In this document: positions 9,455 to 18,197 of the stretch, one piece after another
Numbering within the stretch: the stretch's first letter is position 1
How the letters are laid out: each line of letters begins with the position of its first letter
DNA from: Demequina sp. NBRC 110054
Lineage (GTDB): Bacteria; Actinomycetota; Actinomycetes; Actinomycetales; Demequinaceae
Direction: 5' to 3'
Length of the DNA stretch: 64,000 bases
Assembly: GCF_002090115.1 (NCBI RefSeq)
Contig: NZ_BBRK01000005.1
Coordinates: 124,001 to 188,000, forward strand
Made by a program: the position numbers and the translations under genes
The notes under the pieces: model-generated
Seen by the model: only the letters and a program-made list of their open reading frames with translations
Databases searched by the model: none
Told to the model about the DNA's origin: nothing

Positions 9455-10270
9455 GTGACCGACTACGCCGAACCGCAGCCTCTCACCAGCCACGGGCCCG
9501 CTCGCGTGGTGGCCCTGTGCAACCAGAAGGGCGGGGTCGGAAAGACGACCACCTCGGTCAACCTTGCCGCCGCGCTCGCCGAGTACGGCCGGCGGGTGCT
9601 GCTCGTCGACTTCGACCCCCAGGGCGCGGCCTCGGCGGGCCTCGGCATCAACTCCAACGACCTCAAGACGACGGTCTACGACCTGCTGATGCGCTCGGAC
9701 GTCAGGACCGCGGACGTCATCATGCGCACCGCGTACGAGAACCTCGACCTGCTGCCCGCCAACATCGACCTGTCGGCGGCGGAGGTGCAGCTGGTCGGCG
9801 AGGTCGCGCGTGAGAGCGCGCTCGCCCGCGCGCTGCGCGGAGTGGTCGACGACTACGACGTCGTGCTCATCGACTGCCAGCCCTCGCTCGGGCTGCTCAC
9901 CGTGAACGCGCTCGTCGCCGCGCACGGCGTGCTGATCCCGCTCGCATGCGAGTACTTCGCGATGCGCGGAGTCGCGCTCCTGGTCGACACGATCACGAAG
10001 GTGCAGGACCGCCTGAACCCGCGCCTCACCATGGACGCGATCATCCCGACCATGTACGACGCGCGCACGCTCCACTCGCAGGAGGTCGTCGAGAGGGTGC
10101 GTGAGGCCTTCGGCGACCGCGTCACCGAGACGATGATCGCCCGCACGGTGAAGTTCCCCGACGCGACCGTCGCCGCCGAGCCGATCCTCGCCTTCGCCCC
10201 GAGCCACGCCGGCTCGGAGTCCTACCGCAAGCTCGCACGCGAGCTCATGTCGCGTGGGGTCGCCGCGTAG
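9455..10270 (+). CDS. ParA/Soj-family chromosome partitioning ATPase
   Basis: A 271-residue deviant Walker ATPase. The P-loop NQKGGVGKTTTSVNL is near residue 26, the Walker A' DFDPQGAASAGLG near 53, and Walker B VLIDCQPSLGLLTVNAL near 138. This copy sits with xerD and scpAB rather than with parB near the origin, so it is the Soj-like paralogue commonly found in this actinobacterial cluster; its exact role in segregation is not established by the sequence. The GTG start is directly behind a TAACCT box. Confidence 0.9.
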   Translation: MTDYAEPQPLTSHGPARVVALCNQKGGVGKTTTSVNLAAALAEYGRRVLLVDFDPQGAASAGLGINSNDLKTTVYDLLMRSDVRTADVIMRTAYENLDLLPANIDLSAAEVQLVGEVARESALARALRGVVDDYDVVLIDCQPSLGLLTVNALVAAHGVLIPLACEYFAMRGVALLVDTITKVQDRLNPRLTMDAIIPTMYDARTLHSQEVVERVREAFGDRVTETMIARTVKFPDATVAAEPILAFAPSHAGSESYRKLARELMSRGVAA

Positions 10271-10271
10271 C

Positions 10272-11144
10272 GTGACCGCCGGCCCGCTCGTGCCGGACGA
10301 GGCCCCACGCAAGGGATTCGAGGTCCACCTCGACAACTTCGAGGGGCCCTTCGACCTGCTCCTCAGCCTGATCTCCAAGCATCAGATGGAGATCACCGAG
10401 GTCGCGCTCGCCCGCGTCACCGACGAGTTCCTCAGCATCGTGCGCACGCACGAGGCGGAGTGGGACCTCTCGCAGGCGTCCGAGTTCCTCGTCGTCGCCG
10501 CGACGCTCCTCGACCTCAAGACCGCGCGCCTGCTTCCCCAGGGCGAGGTCGACGACCTCGAGGACCTCGAGCTCCTCGAGGCGCGCGACCTGCTCTTCGC
10601 GCGCCTGCTCCAGTACCGCGCCTTCAAGGAGGTCGCGGGCCGGTTCGAGGGGATGCTCGAGGCGCCGCGCCGGATGCCGCGCGACGTGCCGCTCGAGCAC
10701 CACTTCGCGATGCTGCTGCCCGAGCTCGTGTGGAGCATCACGCCGGAGATGCTCGCGACCCTCGCCGCCAAGGCGCTCGAGCCGAAGGCCGTGCCGACGG
10801 TGTCGCTGTCGCATCTGCACAACCCCGCGGTGAGCGTGAGGGACCAGGCGCACGTGGTCGCGGCGAGGCTCCAGCACTCCGGTTCCGCGACCTTCCGGTC
10901 GCTCGTCGCCGACGCCGAGAACGTGCACGTGGTGGTGGCGCGCTTCCTTGCACTGCTCGAGCTGTTCCGCGAGGCGGCGGTGTCGTTCGAGCAGGCGCGC
11001 TCGCTCGGCGAGCTCACGGTGAGGTGGACCGGAGGCAGCGACGACGTCGACGTCTCCGCGGAGTTCGATGAGGACGACGCGATGGGCGTCGGCCTGGAGG
11101 CAGCGCGCGAGCCCGCGCGCGCCGACGAGGAGGATCAGCGCTGA
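10272..11144 (+). CDS. scpA: Segregation and condensation protein A
   Basis: The kleisin subunit of the SMC-ScpAB condensin complex, 290 residues from the GTG at 10272 (one base after the parA stop). An in-frame GTG at 10254 inside parA is possible but less likely. The kleisin N-terminal signature VHLDNFEGPFDLLLSLI is near residue 17 and the repeated EDLELLEARDLLFARLLQYR near 98. It overlaps scpB by one base, so ScpA and ScpB are probably made in coupled amounts, as expected for subunits of one complex. Confidence 0.94.
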   Translation: MTAGPLVPDEAPRKGFEVHLDNFEGPFDLLLSLISKHQMEITEVALARVTDEFLSIVRTHEAEWDLSQASEFLVVAATLLDLKTARLLPQGEVDDLEDLELLEARDLLFARLLQYRAFKEVAGRFEGMLEAPRRMPRDVPLEHHFAMLLPELVWSITPEMLATLAAKALEPKAVPTVSLSHLHNPAVSVRDQAHVVAARLQHSGSATFRSLVADAENVHVVVARFLALLELFREAAVSFEQARSLGELTVRWTGGSDDVDVSAEFDEDDAMGVGLEAAREPARADEEDQR

Positions 11145-11698
11145 TGGACACCACTGTTCGGGGCTCGCTCGAGGCCGTGCTGATGGTCGTGAGCGAGCCC
11201 GTCCCGCCGGACCAGCTCGCGGCTGCCCTCGAGATCCCCGAGGAGCAGGTCCTCGAGGCGCTGCGCGCGCTGCAGGACGAGTACGCGGACCCCGAGGCGC
11301 CGCGCGGGTTCGAGCTCCGCGAGGTCGCCGGGGGCTGGCGCATCTACTCGTCGCGGCTGTACGCGGACGTCGTCGGCAGGTTCGTCGTCGAGGGCCAGTC
11401 CGCGCGGCTGTCGCAGGCGGCGCTCGAGACTCTCGCGGTCGTCGCGTACCGCCAGCCGGTGACGCGTGGTCAGGTGTCCCAGGTCCGTGGCGTTAACGTT
11501 GATTCCGTGATGAAGACGCTGAGTGCGCGCGGACTCGTGACCGAGGTCGGGGAGACCTCCGGCGCGCTGCTGTACGGCACGACGACGGAGTTCCTCGAGC
11601 GGATGGGCATGTCCTCCCTCGACGAGCTGCCCCCGCTGGCCCCGTTCCTGCCCGAGCTGGCGGACGTGGACGGCGCGGACTCCGAGGGAGCACGGTGA
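11144..11698 (+). CDS. scpB: Segregation and condensation protein B
   Basis: A 184-residue protein of two winged-helix domains that binds the ScpA kleisin and supports chromosome condensation. The conserved stretches RGSLEAVLMVVSEP near the N terminus and ETLAVVAYRQPVTRGQVSQVRGV at about 90-112 identify the family. The ATG overlaps the scpA stop codon (TGATG) and the stop overlaps the rluB start, so three proteins are translated in tight succession. Confidence 0.94.
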   Translation: MDTTVRGSLEAVLMVVSEPVPPDQLAAALEIPEEQVLEALRALQDEYADPEAPRGFELREVAGGWRIYSSRLYADVVGRFVVEGQSARLSQAALETLAVVAYRQPVTRGQVSQVRGVNVDSVMKTLSARGLVTEVGETSGALLYGTTTEFLERMGMSSLDELPPLAPFLPELADVDGADSEGAR

Positions 11699-12447
11699 TG
11701 GCGGAGCTCGAGATCCACAGGCCAGAGGGCATCCGGCTGCAGAAGGTGCTCGCGTCCGCGGGCGTCGGCTCGCGCCGCAAGTGCGAGGAGATGATCGAGG
11801 CCGGACGGGTGCAGGTCAACGGCGAGGTGGTGGACCAGCTCGGCGTGCGGGTCGACCCCGACGCCGTCGCGATCGAGGTCGACGGCAAGCGGATCAGCGT
11901 CGACGACGCGCACGTGACCGTCGTCCTCAACAAGCCCTTCGGCGTCGTGTCGACGATGCAGGACCCGCAGGGGCGGCCCGCGCTCGACCAGTACGTGGCC
12001 GACTTCAAGGAGCGGCTGTTCCACGTCGGCCGCCTGGACGCGGAGACCACGGGCGTGATTCTGCTGACCAACGACGGGGACCTCGCCAACCGCCTCGCGC
12101 ACCCCACGCACGGCGTCTCCAAGATCTACGTCGCGAAGGTCGAGGGCCGGGTCGCGAAGGGTCTGCCGACCATGCTGCGCGAGGGCGTGGACCTCACCGA
12201 CGGTCCCGTACGGGTCACGTCGGCGACGATCCTCGACATCTCGGGCGACCACTCGCTCGTCCAGGTCGAGCTCCACGAGGGCCGCAACCGCATCGTCCGC
12301 CGCATGTTCGATGCGGTCGGCCATCCGGTGGTCGAGCTGGTCCGCACGCAGTTCGGTCCCGTCCGGCTCGGCACGCTCGCCCCTGGAGAGGTCCGCCAGC
12401 TCGACCGCACCGAGGTCGGCGAGCTCATGGAGGTCGCGGGGCTCTAG
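11698..12447 (+). CDS. rluB: Pseudouridine synthase, RluB/RsuA family
   Basis: A 249-residue RNA pseudouridine synthase. An S4 RNA-binding domain covers about residues 10-60 (RLQKVLASAGVGSRRKCEE), and the catalytic core carries the family Asp in HVGRLDAETTGVILLTNDGD near 110. The ARNRIVRR-like stretch HEGRNRIVRRMFDAVGHPV is near 192. In this chromosomal position the family member is generally annotated as the 23S rRNA enzyme RluB, but the precise target uridine is inferred. ATG at 11698 is preferred over the overlapping GTG at 11695. Confidence 0.9.
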   Translation: MAELEIHRPEGIRLQKVLASAGVGSRRKCEEMIEAGRVQVNGEVVDQLGVRVDPDAVAIEVDGKRISVDDAHVTVVLNKPFGVVSTMQDPQGRPALDQYVADFKERLFHVGRLDAETTGVILLTNDGDLANRLAHPTHGVSKIYVAKVEGRVAKGLPTMLREGVDLTDGPVRVTSATILDISGDHSLVQVELHEGRNRIVRRMFDAVGHPVVELVRTQFGPVRLGTLAPGEVRQLDRTEVGELMEVAGL

Positions 12448-12484
12448 CCTTGCGACGGCGGCGTTCGGGCGCGGCCCCGGACGA

Positions 12485-12490
12485 TACGAT
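12485..12490 (+). promoter_or_regulatory. Putative -10 box of leaderless chorismate mutase promoter
   Basis: TACGAT is separated by 6 bases (GGCGCC) from the ATG at 12497. No Shine-Dalgarno sequence is present. Confidence 0.55.
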
Positions 12491-12496
12491 GGCGCC

Positions 12497-12859
12497 ATGA
12501 CCGTACGCGCGATCCGAGGTGCCATCTCGCTCGACGTGGACGAGAGGCAGCACCTTCACGACCGGACGCGCGAGCTCGTGTCGGCCATCATGCGGGACAA
12601 CGCCTTGACCACGGACGACGTCATCTCGGCGATCTTTACCGTCACCCCCGACATCGTCTCCGACTTCCCGGCGGCCGCCGCGCGGGAGATGGGGTTCGGC
12701 GCGGTCCCGCTCATGTGCGCACAGGAGATCCCGGTGCCCGGCGCCCTGCCGCGCATCGTCCGCGTGATGATGCACGTCGACACGGAGCGTGCGCGCGAGG
12801 ACGTCGCCCACGTCTACCTCGGCGACGCCGTCGCGCTCCGCCGCGATCTCGCCCAGTAG
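12497..12859 (+). CDS. aroH: Chorismate mutase, AroH type
   Basis: A 120-residue monofunctional chorismate mutase converting chorismate to prephenate. The AroH fold is indicated by VRAIRGAISLDVDE at the N terminus, a TTDDVISAIFTVTPDI stretch near 41 and AREMGFGAVPLMCAQEIPVPG near 62, with the final HVYLGDAVALRRDL. Length is exactly that of the Bacillus AroH family. The next gene is prephenate dehydrogenase, so the two make successive steps toward tyrosine. The ATG at 12497 is chosen because a TACGAT box sits 6 bases before it. Confidence 0.92.
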   Translation: MTVRAIRGAISLDVDERQHLHDRTRELVSAIMRDNALTTDDVISAIFTVTPDIVSDFPAAAAREMGFGAVPLMCAQEIPVPGALPRIVRVMMHVDTERAREDVAHVYLGDAVALRRDLAQ

Positions 12860-12864
12860 CCGCG

Positions 12865-13917
12865 ATGACCGTCCACCCCCGCACCCACATCATCGGTGCC
12901 GGCCTCATCGGTGCGAGCATCGGCCTCGGCCTGCGCACCCAGGGCTGGCCCGTGACCATCACCGACGCGTCCGAGCGCGCCGCGAGCCTCGCGTGGGACA
13001 TCGGCGCGGGCGAGCCGCTCGGGGAGCGCGAGCCTGAGCTCGTGATCGTCGCGGTCCGGCCGTCCGACACCGGAGACGTCGTGGCGGAGGCGCTGCGCGC
13101 GTGGCCCGGCGCGGTGGTGACCGACGTCGCGTCGGTCAAGGCCCCCGTCCTCGCCGCGGCGCGTGCCATCGAGGCCTCCGAGCGGTACGTCGGGTCGCAC
13201 CCCATGGCGGGCCGCGAGGTCTCGGGCGGGCTCGCCGCCCAGTCCGATCTGTTCAGCGCGCGGCCGTGGGTGGTCTGCGCGGGCGATGCGCCCGACGCCA
13301 CCGTGGAGGTCGTGAGGACCGTCGCGCGCGCGCTCGAGAGCGACATCGTGGAGATGGCGGCGGACGCGCACGATGCGGCCGTCGCGAGGGTGAGCCATGC
13401 GCCGCAGGTCGTCGCGTCGGCAGCGGCGGCCGCGCTCGGCCCGCTGCACGCGGACGACGTCGCCCTGGCGGGGCAGGGGCTGCGCGACGTCACGCGCATC
13501 GCCGGCTCGCCGCCCGCGATGTGGGCGGACATCGCCCGGCTCAACCACACGGCGCTCGTCTCGACGCTGGACCACATCATCGGCGACCTCGAGGACGTGC
13601 GCGAGGCCGATGACATCGGTGAGGCCCTGACGGACCTCATCGCGCGGGGCAACCTCGAGGTCGAGCGGATCCCCGGCAAGCACGGCGGCAAGACCCGCGA
13701 CTGGCGCGGGGTCACCGTGATCGTGCCGGACGAGCCCGGACAACTGGTGCGCCTTCTCACCGACGCCGCCCAGGTGGGTGCGAACGTCGAGGACCTGTCG
13801 ATCGAGCACTCGCCGCGTCAGCCGGTGGGTCTCACGACGCTGTACGTGGAGCCCGAGAGCGCCCCGCCGCTCGTCGAGGCGTTGGAACGAGCGGGATGGA
13901 CGGTGGCCTCCTCATGA
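12865..13917 (+). CDS. tyrA: Prephenate dehydrogenase
   Basis: A 350-residue NAD(P)-dependent enzyme that oxidatively decarboxylates prephenate on the way to tyrosine. The dinucleotide-binding motif IGAGLIGASIGLGL is at residues 9-22, the signature GSHPMAGREVSG near 111, and a C-terminal ACT domain (about 285-350, VTVIVPDEPGQLVRLL) probably senses tyrosine. It starts 5 bases after the chorismate mutase stop and overlaps cmk by 4 bases. Feedback control through the ACT domain is inferred from family knowledge. Confidence 0.93.
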   Translation: MTVHPRTHIIGAGLIGASIGLGLRTQGWPVTITDASERAASLAWDIGAGEPLGEREPELVIVAVRPSDTGDVVAEALRAWPGAVVTDVASVKAPVLAAARAIEASERYVGSHPMAGREVSGGLAAQSDLFSARPWVVCAGDAPDATVEVVRTVARALESDIVEMAADAHDAAVARVSHAPQVVASAAAAALGPLHADDVALAGQGLRDVTRIAGSPPAMWADIARLNHTALVSTLDHIIGDLEDVREADDIGEALTDLIARGNLEVERIPGKHGGKTRDWRGVTVIVPDEPGQLVRLLTDAAQVGANVEDLSIEHSPRQPVGLTTLYVEPESAPPLVEALERAGWTVASS

Positions 13918-14588
13918 CCGGAATCGTGATCGCAATCGACGGGCCGGCAGGCACCGGCAAGTCGACCGTCGCGCGCGAGGTCGCGCGGCGGCTGAAGCTC
14001 GCCTACTTCGACACGGGTGCGACGTATCGTGTCGGGACCCTGTGGTGCCTGCGCGAGGGCGTGGACCTGACGAACCACGACGACGTCGCGGCGATGGTCG
14101 CGACCATGAACGTCGAGCTCATCATGAACCCCGACAACCCCTCGATCATGCTCGAGGGAGAGGACGTGTCGCGGCTGATCCGGTCCGACACCGTCGCGCT
14201 GTCGGTGTCGAAGGTCGCGACGAACCTCGAGGCGCGCGCGATCCTGGGCCAGTGGCAGAAGGACGTCATCGCCGCCGAGCGTGAGGGCGGCTACTCCGAG
14301 GGCCGGGGCGTGGTCGCCGAGGGCCGCGACATCACGACGATCATCGCCCCCGAGGCGGACGTGCGCGTGCTCATGACGGCGGACGAGGACGTCCGCGTCG
14401 CTCGCCGCGCGGGTGAGGGCGCCGACGCCGCGACCGTCCGCGAGGCGGTCCTGGGCCGCGACAAGCAGGACTCGACCGTCGTGCAGTTCCACACCGCCGC
14501 CGACGGGGTGGTCACCGTCGACACGACCGACCTCACGATCGAGGAGGCCGTCCAGGCGGTGCTGACGCTCGCGAAGCAGTCGTCGTGA
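13914..14588 (+). CDS. cmk: Cytidylate kinase
   Basis: A 224-residue nucleoside monophosphate kinase that phosphorylates CMP and dCMP. The P-loop DGPAGTGKSTVAREVA begins near residue 8, the NMP-binding stretch FDTGATYRVGTLWCL near 31, and the LID-region arginines DVRVARRAGEG near 162. The ATG overlaps the tyrA stop, and the stop overlaps the plsC start. The order tyrA-cmk-plsC-der is a widely conserved actinobacterial cluster. Confidence 0.94.
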   Translation: MTGIVIAIDGPAGTGKSTVAREVARRLKLAYFDTGATYRVGTLWCLREGVDLTNHDDVAAMVATMNVELIMNPDNPSIMLEGEDVSRLIRSDTVALSVSKVATNLEARAILGQWQKDVIAAEREGGYSEGRGVVAEGRDITTIIAPEADVRVLMTADEDVRVARRAGEGADAATVREAVLGRDKQDSTVVQFHTAADGVVTVDTTDLTIEEAVQAVLTLAKQSS

Positions 14589-15301
14589 CCTCTCGCAAGT
14601 CGTCGGGCAGGGACGTCCCGAGCCGCTGGGGCCCGCGCTGGTCGCGCTGGGTTGGCCGGTTCATGGCGAAGGTGCTGTGGCGCACCGAGGTGCGCCACGT
14701 CGACAGGCTTCCGCGCACCGGCCCCGTCATCGTCGTGGCGAACCACATTGGCATCGCCGACGGCCCGCTGCTGCACGGCGTGATCCCGCGCGGCTCCCAC
14801 TTCCTCATCGGCGGCCACATGATGGAGGGCACGTTCGGGCGCTTCCTGAGGGCCGCGCAGCAGATCACCGTCGAGGGCTCGGGGCGCGAGGCGCTCGCGC
14901 AGGGACTGGCGGTGCTGAAGCGGGGAGACGTCGTGGGCGTGTTCCCCGAGGGCACCCGCGGGGGAGGCGAGGCGGACTCCGTGCACGGCGGCGCCGCGTG
15001 GCTCGCGGTGCGCTCAGGGGCGCCCGTCGTACCGGTCGCGATCCTCGGCACCAGGCTGCCGGGGGAGTCCGTCCACGGGTGGCCCGAGCTCAGGCGGCGT
15101 ATGCTGATGGACTTCGGCGAGGCGAACGCGCTCGAGATCCCGGATGATCTGAAGGGAAGGGCGCGGCAATCGTGGGCGGAGGAGCGCGTGGCGGCGATCC
15201 TTCGCGACCACCTCGCCGCAGTCCAGACCACCACGGACCTCGAGCTTCCGAGGGACGACCCGCGCGGGACCCGCGCCGCGAACGACGCCCAGGAGGCATG
15301 A
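14585..15301 (+). CDS. 1-acyl-sn-glycerol-3-phosphate acyltransferase family protein
   Basis: A 238-residue PlsC-like membrane-associated acyltransferase of phospholipid synthesis. The catalytic HX4D box is NHIGIADGP near residue 52, and the acceptor-binding motif [13 protein letters not shown] is near 121. The GTG start overlaps the cmk stop by 4 bases and the stop overlaps der by one base. The substrate is presumably lysophosphatidic acid, but the family also contains other acyltransferases. Confidence 0.88.
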   Translation: MTSRKSSGRDVPSRWGPRWSRWVGRFMAKVLWRTEVRHVDRLPRTGPVIVVANHIGIADGPLLHGVIPRGSHFLIGGHMMEGTFGRFLRAAQQITVEGSGREALAQGLAVLKRGDVVGVFPEGTRGGGEADSVHGGAAWLAVRSGAPVVPVAILGTRLPGESVHGWPELRRRMLMDFGEANALEIPDDLKGRARQSWAEERVAAILRDHLAAVQTTTDLELPRDDPRGTRAANDAQEA

Positions 15302-16824
15302 TGACGGACTTCGACGAGCCGGAGGTCGAGCTCGGCATGCTCGGCGCCGGCGACACCGAGCTGCCGGCCCCGCACGAGTCCGATCCCGAGGAGAGCCTCG
15401 ACGAGATCCGCGAGGCCGCGCTGCGGGCGGGCCTCGAGGCGTACGAGCTCACCGAGGAGGACCTCGCGGCCCTGGGCGGCGAGCCCGAGCCGCTCGTCGA
15501 GGAGGCGCTGCCGACGCTCGCGATCATCGGTCGCCCGAACGTCGGCAAGTCGACGCTCGTCAACCGCATCATCGGCAAGCGCCTCGCGGTCGTCGAGGAC
15601 AAGCCCGGCGTGACCCGCGACCGCGTGTCCTACCCGGCCGAGTGGGCCGGCCGCGACTTCATGCTGCTCGACACGGGCGGCTGGGAGAAGAACGTCACGG
15701 GCATCGACCTGTCCGTCGCGCAGGCCGCGGAGGCGGCGATCGACCTCGCGGACGCGATCGTCTTCGTCGTCGACGCGAGCGTCGGCGCGACCGCGACCGA
15801 TGAGCAGGTGGTGCGCCTCCTGCGCAAGGCCGACAAGCCCGTCGTCCTCGCGGCCAACAAGGTCGACGGCCCGCAGGGCGAGCTCGAGGCGGCCGCACTG
15901 TGGAACCTGGGGCTCGGCGAGCCCTACCCGGTGAGCGCGCTCCACGGGCGGGGCACGGGCGATCTGCTCGATGCCGCGATGGCGATCCTGCCGACCGAGA
16001 TGCCGCAGGTCGAGGTCGCGGAGGACACCCCGCGCCGCATCGCGCTCGTCGGGCGGCCCAACGTGGGCAAGTCGCAGCTGCTCAACAACCTCGCGGGCGA
16101 GAACCGCGTCGTCGTCCACGATCTCGCGGGCACCACCCGTGACCCGGTCGACGAGACCGTCGAGATCGACGGGCGCCCGTTCGTGCTCGTCGACACGGCA
16201 GGCATCCGTCGCCGCGTGCACCAGACCAAGGGCGCGGACTTCTACGCGTCGCTGCGCACGCAGACCGCGATCGAGCGCGCGGAGATCGCGCTCGTGCTCA
16301 TGGACGCCTCGGTCCCGCTGTCCGAGCAGGACACCCGTGTGCTGTCCCAGGTGGTCGACGCGGGCCGGTCGCTCGTGCTCGTGTTCAACAAGTGGGACCT
16401 CGTGGGCGAGGACGAGCGGTTCCTGCTCGAGCGCTCGATCGAGAAGGATCTCGTGCAGCTCACGTGGGCCCCGCGCGTGAACCTTTCGGCGCTCACGGGT
16501 TGGCACACCAACCGCCTCATGCCCGCGGTGGACCTCGCGCTGTCGAGCTGGGATCAGCGCATCTCGACGGGCAAGCTCAACTCGTTCCTCGGCGAGCTGG
16601 TCGCGGAGCACCCGCACCCGGTGCGCGGAGGCAAGCAGCCCAAGATCCTGTTCGGCACTCAGGCATCCACGCGCCCGCCGCGCTTCGTGCTGTTCGCTTC
16701 CGGGTTCCTGGAGCCGACGTACCGCCGCTTCATCGAGCGCCGCCTGCGCGAGACCTTCGGCTTCGAGGGCACGCCGATCCAGATCTCGGTGCGCGTGAGG
16801 GAGAAGCGCAAGAAGCAGCGCTGA
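15301..16824 (+). CDS. der: Ribosome biogenesis GTPase Der (EngA)
   Basis: A 507-residue protein with two tandem GTPase domains that acts in assembly of the 50S ribosomal subunit. An acidic N-terminal extension of about 70 residues precedes the first P-loop GRPNVGKST (about residue 78); the second P-loop GRPNVGKSQ lies near 254. The G4 motifs NKVD and NKWD and a C-terminal KH-like domain are present, ending in a basic tail. AGGAGG at 15291-15296 favours the ATG at 15301 over the adjacent ATG at 15298. It is the last gene of the xerD-to-der block. Confidence 0.96.
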   Translation: MTDFDEPEVELGMLGAGDTELPAPHESDPEESLDEIREAALRAGLEAYELTEEDLAALGGEPEPLVEEALPTLAIIGRPNVGKSTLVNRIIGKRLAVVEDKPGVTRDRVSYPAEWAGRDFMLLDTGGWEKNVTGIDLSVAQAAEAAIDLADAIVFVVDASVGATATDEQVVRLLRKADKPVVLAANKVDGPQGELEAAALWNLGLGEPYPVSALHGRGTGDLLDAAMAILPTEMPQVEVAEDTPRRIALVGRPNVGKSQLLNNLAGENRVVVHDLAGTTRDPVDETVEIDGRPFVLVDTAGIRRRVHQTKGADFYASLRTQTAIERAEIALVLMDASVPLSEQDTRVLSQVVDAGRSLVLVFNKWDLVGEDERFLLERSIEKDLVQLTWAPRVNLSALTGWHTNRLMPAVDLALSSWDQRISTGKLNSFLGELVAEHPHPVRGGKQPKILFGTQASTRPPRFVLFASGFLEPTYRRFIERRLRETFGFEGTPIQISVRVREKRKKQR

Positions 16825-16850
16825 CGTCGTGCCGCGCGAGTCTGGGCCCG

Positions 16851-16875
16851 GCTGCCGCCAGGGCCGGGCGGCAGC
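16851..16875. terminator. Hairpin between convergent der and DUF1801 gene
   Basis: A perfect 9-base stem GCTGCCGCC/GGCGGCAGC with a 7-base loop sits between the two convergent stop codons. It has no T-run, so it may act in both directions or only as an RNA-end stabiliser. Confidence 0.55.
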
Positions 16876-16883
16876 GCGACCCG

Positions 16884-17309
16884 TCAGGCCGTGTAGTCGC
16901 CCCGCGCGATCCCGAGCCGGGCAAGCTCGGCGAGCGTCTCCTCGCTCACCTGCTTGAGTCTCTTGACGTAGAGACACCCCACGCCGGTGGTGTGCGTGCC
17001 GAGCGACTCGAGCAGCTCCGCCTGCTCCTCCGAGTCCTGAAGGCCGTAGAACGTCAGCTGTGCCTTGCGTGGCGAGAACCCGACCTTCATCCACTCGCCC
17101 GAGCGCCCCGAGGCGTAGTGATACGTGTACGTGCCCCAGCCGATGATGCTCGGCCCCCACATCACGGGCTGCTCGCCCGTGGCGTCGGTCAGCAGGGCGA
17201 CGATGCGCTCGGCCTCCTCCCGTCGGCGCGCCGGCTCGACGGCCGCGACGAAGTCGTCGACCGGCCGATCGGTCGGCTGGGTCTTGTTCGGTGCTCGTCC
17301 GTCTCCCAT
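16884..17309 (-). CDS. DUF1801 domain protein
   Basis: A 141-residue protein of the DUF1801/YdhG-like family. The family pattern is visible as ERIVALLTDATGEQPVMWGPSIIGWGTYTY from about residue 35, KVGFSPRKAQLTFY near 75, and a C-terminal VGCLYVKRLKQV near 110. Members are small soluble proteins of uncertain role; some are annotated as iron chaperones by similarity to frataxin folds. The start is preceded by GACGAT 6 bases upstream, a weak form of the leaderless pattern seen at other genes in this window. Confidence 0.8.
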   Translation of the reverse strand: MGDGRAPNKTQPTDRPVDDFVAAVEPARRREEAERIVALLTDATGEQPVMWGPSIIGWGTYTYHYASGRSGEWMKVGFSPRKAQLTFYGLQDSEEQAELLESLGTHTTGVGCLYVKRLKQVSEETLAELARLGIARGDYTA

Positions 17310-17411
17310 GCGGTCATCGTCGCATGGCAGACGGACGGCGGGAACGGACGATGCTGGGGAGGCACGCCTCGTGGATGCGGGCGTGCACGTGGGCCCAGCG
17401 GGTCAGGACCT

Positions 17412-18197
17412 TCAGGCCCAGGCACCGCGCGCGATCAGCACGTCCTTGAGCAGGTCGGCGCGGTCGGTGACGAGGCCGTCGACGCCCCAGTCGAGCAGGC
17501 GGGTCATCTGCGCGGTCTCGTTGACGGTCCAGACGTGCACCTGGCGGTCGGCGCGGTGCGCGGCCTCGACGTGCCGGCGCGTCAGCAGCGTGATCCCGCG
17601 GAGGGCGGCCGGGATCTGCAGCAGATGCACGCGCCGCAGCGCGGGCCCGACGCCTCGGCCGCTGCCGCCGAGCGCGAAGAACGGCGCGGCCTCCGACGTG
17701 CCCGCCGATGTCGCGACGGGACGGCTGAGCCGCTGAACCGTGTCGAGGCGTCGCCTCGACGAGAACGAGGCGACGCACACCCGGTCGTGCGCCTTGGTGC
17801 GCTCGATCGCCTCGGCGACAGGGACGATGCCGGAGACCGCCTTCACGTCGATGTTGACGTGGAGCTCGGGCCACGTGCCCAGGACGTCCTCGAGCAGCGG
17901 CACGGGCTCGACGCCGCCGATCCGCGCGCCCAGGACCTCGGAGGCGGGGAGCGCGGAGACCTCGCCCGCGCGGTCCGTCGTCCTGTCGAGCGAGGAGTCG
18001 TGCAGGGCGATCGCGACGCCGTCGGAGGTGCCGTGCGCGTCCGTCTCGACGTACCGGAATCCCAGGTCGACCGCTGCCTGGAAGGCGCGCATCGAGTTCT
18101 CGAGGCCCTCGCGGGAGAAGCCCCGGTGGGCGAGCGCGATGACCGATCCCGGCTCGCCCAGGTAGGGGTGACGTGGTTGCGAGCTGCTCTCAGCCAT
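17412..18197 (-). CDS. Glycerophosphodiester phosphodiesterase
   Basis: A 261-residue GDPD-family enzyme that cleaves glycerophosphodiesters to glycerol 3-phosphate and an alcohol. The catalytic motif AHRGFSREGLENSMRAF is near residue 23, the metal-binding ETDAHGTSDGVAIALHD near 51, and the C-terminal VHVWTVNE and WGVDGLVTD near 222-245. No signal peptide is seen, so it is probably cytoplasmic, like UgpQ. The ATG overlaps the stop of the upstream alpha/beta hydrolase by 8 bases, indicating a two-gene operon, possibly for lipid turnover. Confidence 0.92.
   Translation of the reverse strand: MAESSSQPRHPYLGEPGSVIALAHRGFSREGLENSMRAFQAAVDLGFRYVETDAHGTSDGVAIALHDSSLDRTTDRAGEVSALPASEVLGARIGGVEPVPLLEDVLGTWPELHVNIDVKAVSGIVPVAEAIERTKAHDRVCVASFSSRRRLDTVQRLSRPVATSAGTSEAAPFFALGGSGRGVGPALRRVHLLQIPAALRGITLLTRRHVEAAHRADRQVHVWTVNETAQMTRLLDWGVDGLVTDRADLLKDVLIARGAWA

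Noticed and set aside
14533..17160. Minus-strand open frame of 875 codons opposite plsC and der
   Set aside because: Shadow frame with Arg/Ala/Gly-rich composition; the plus strand encodes well-matched proteins.
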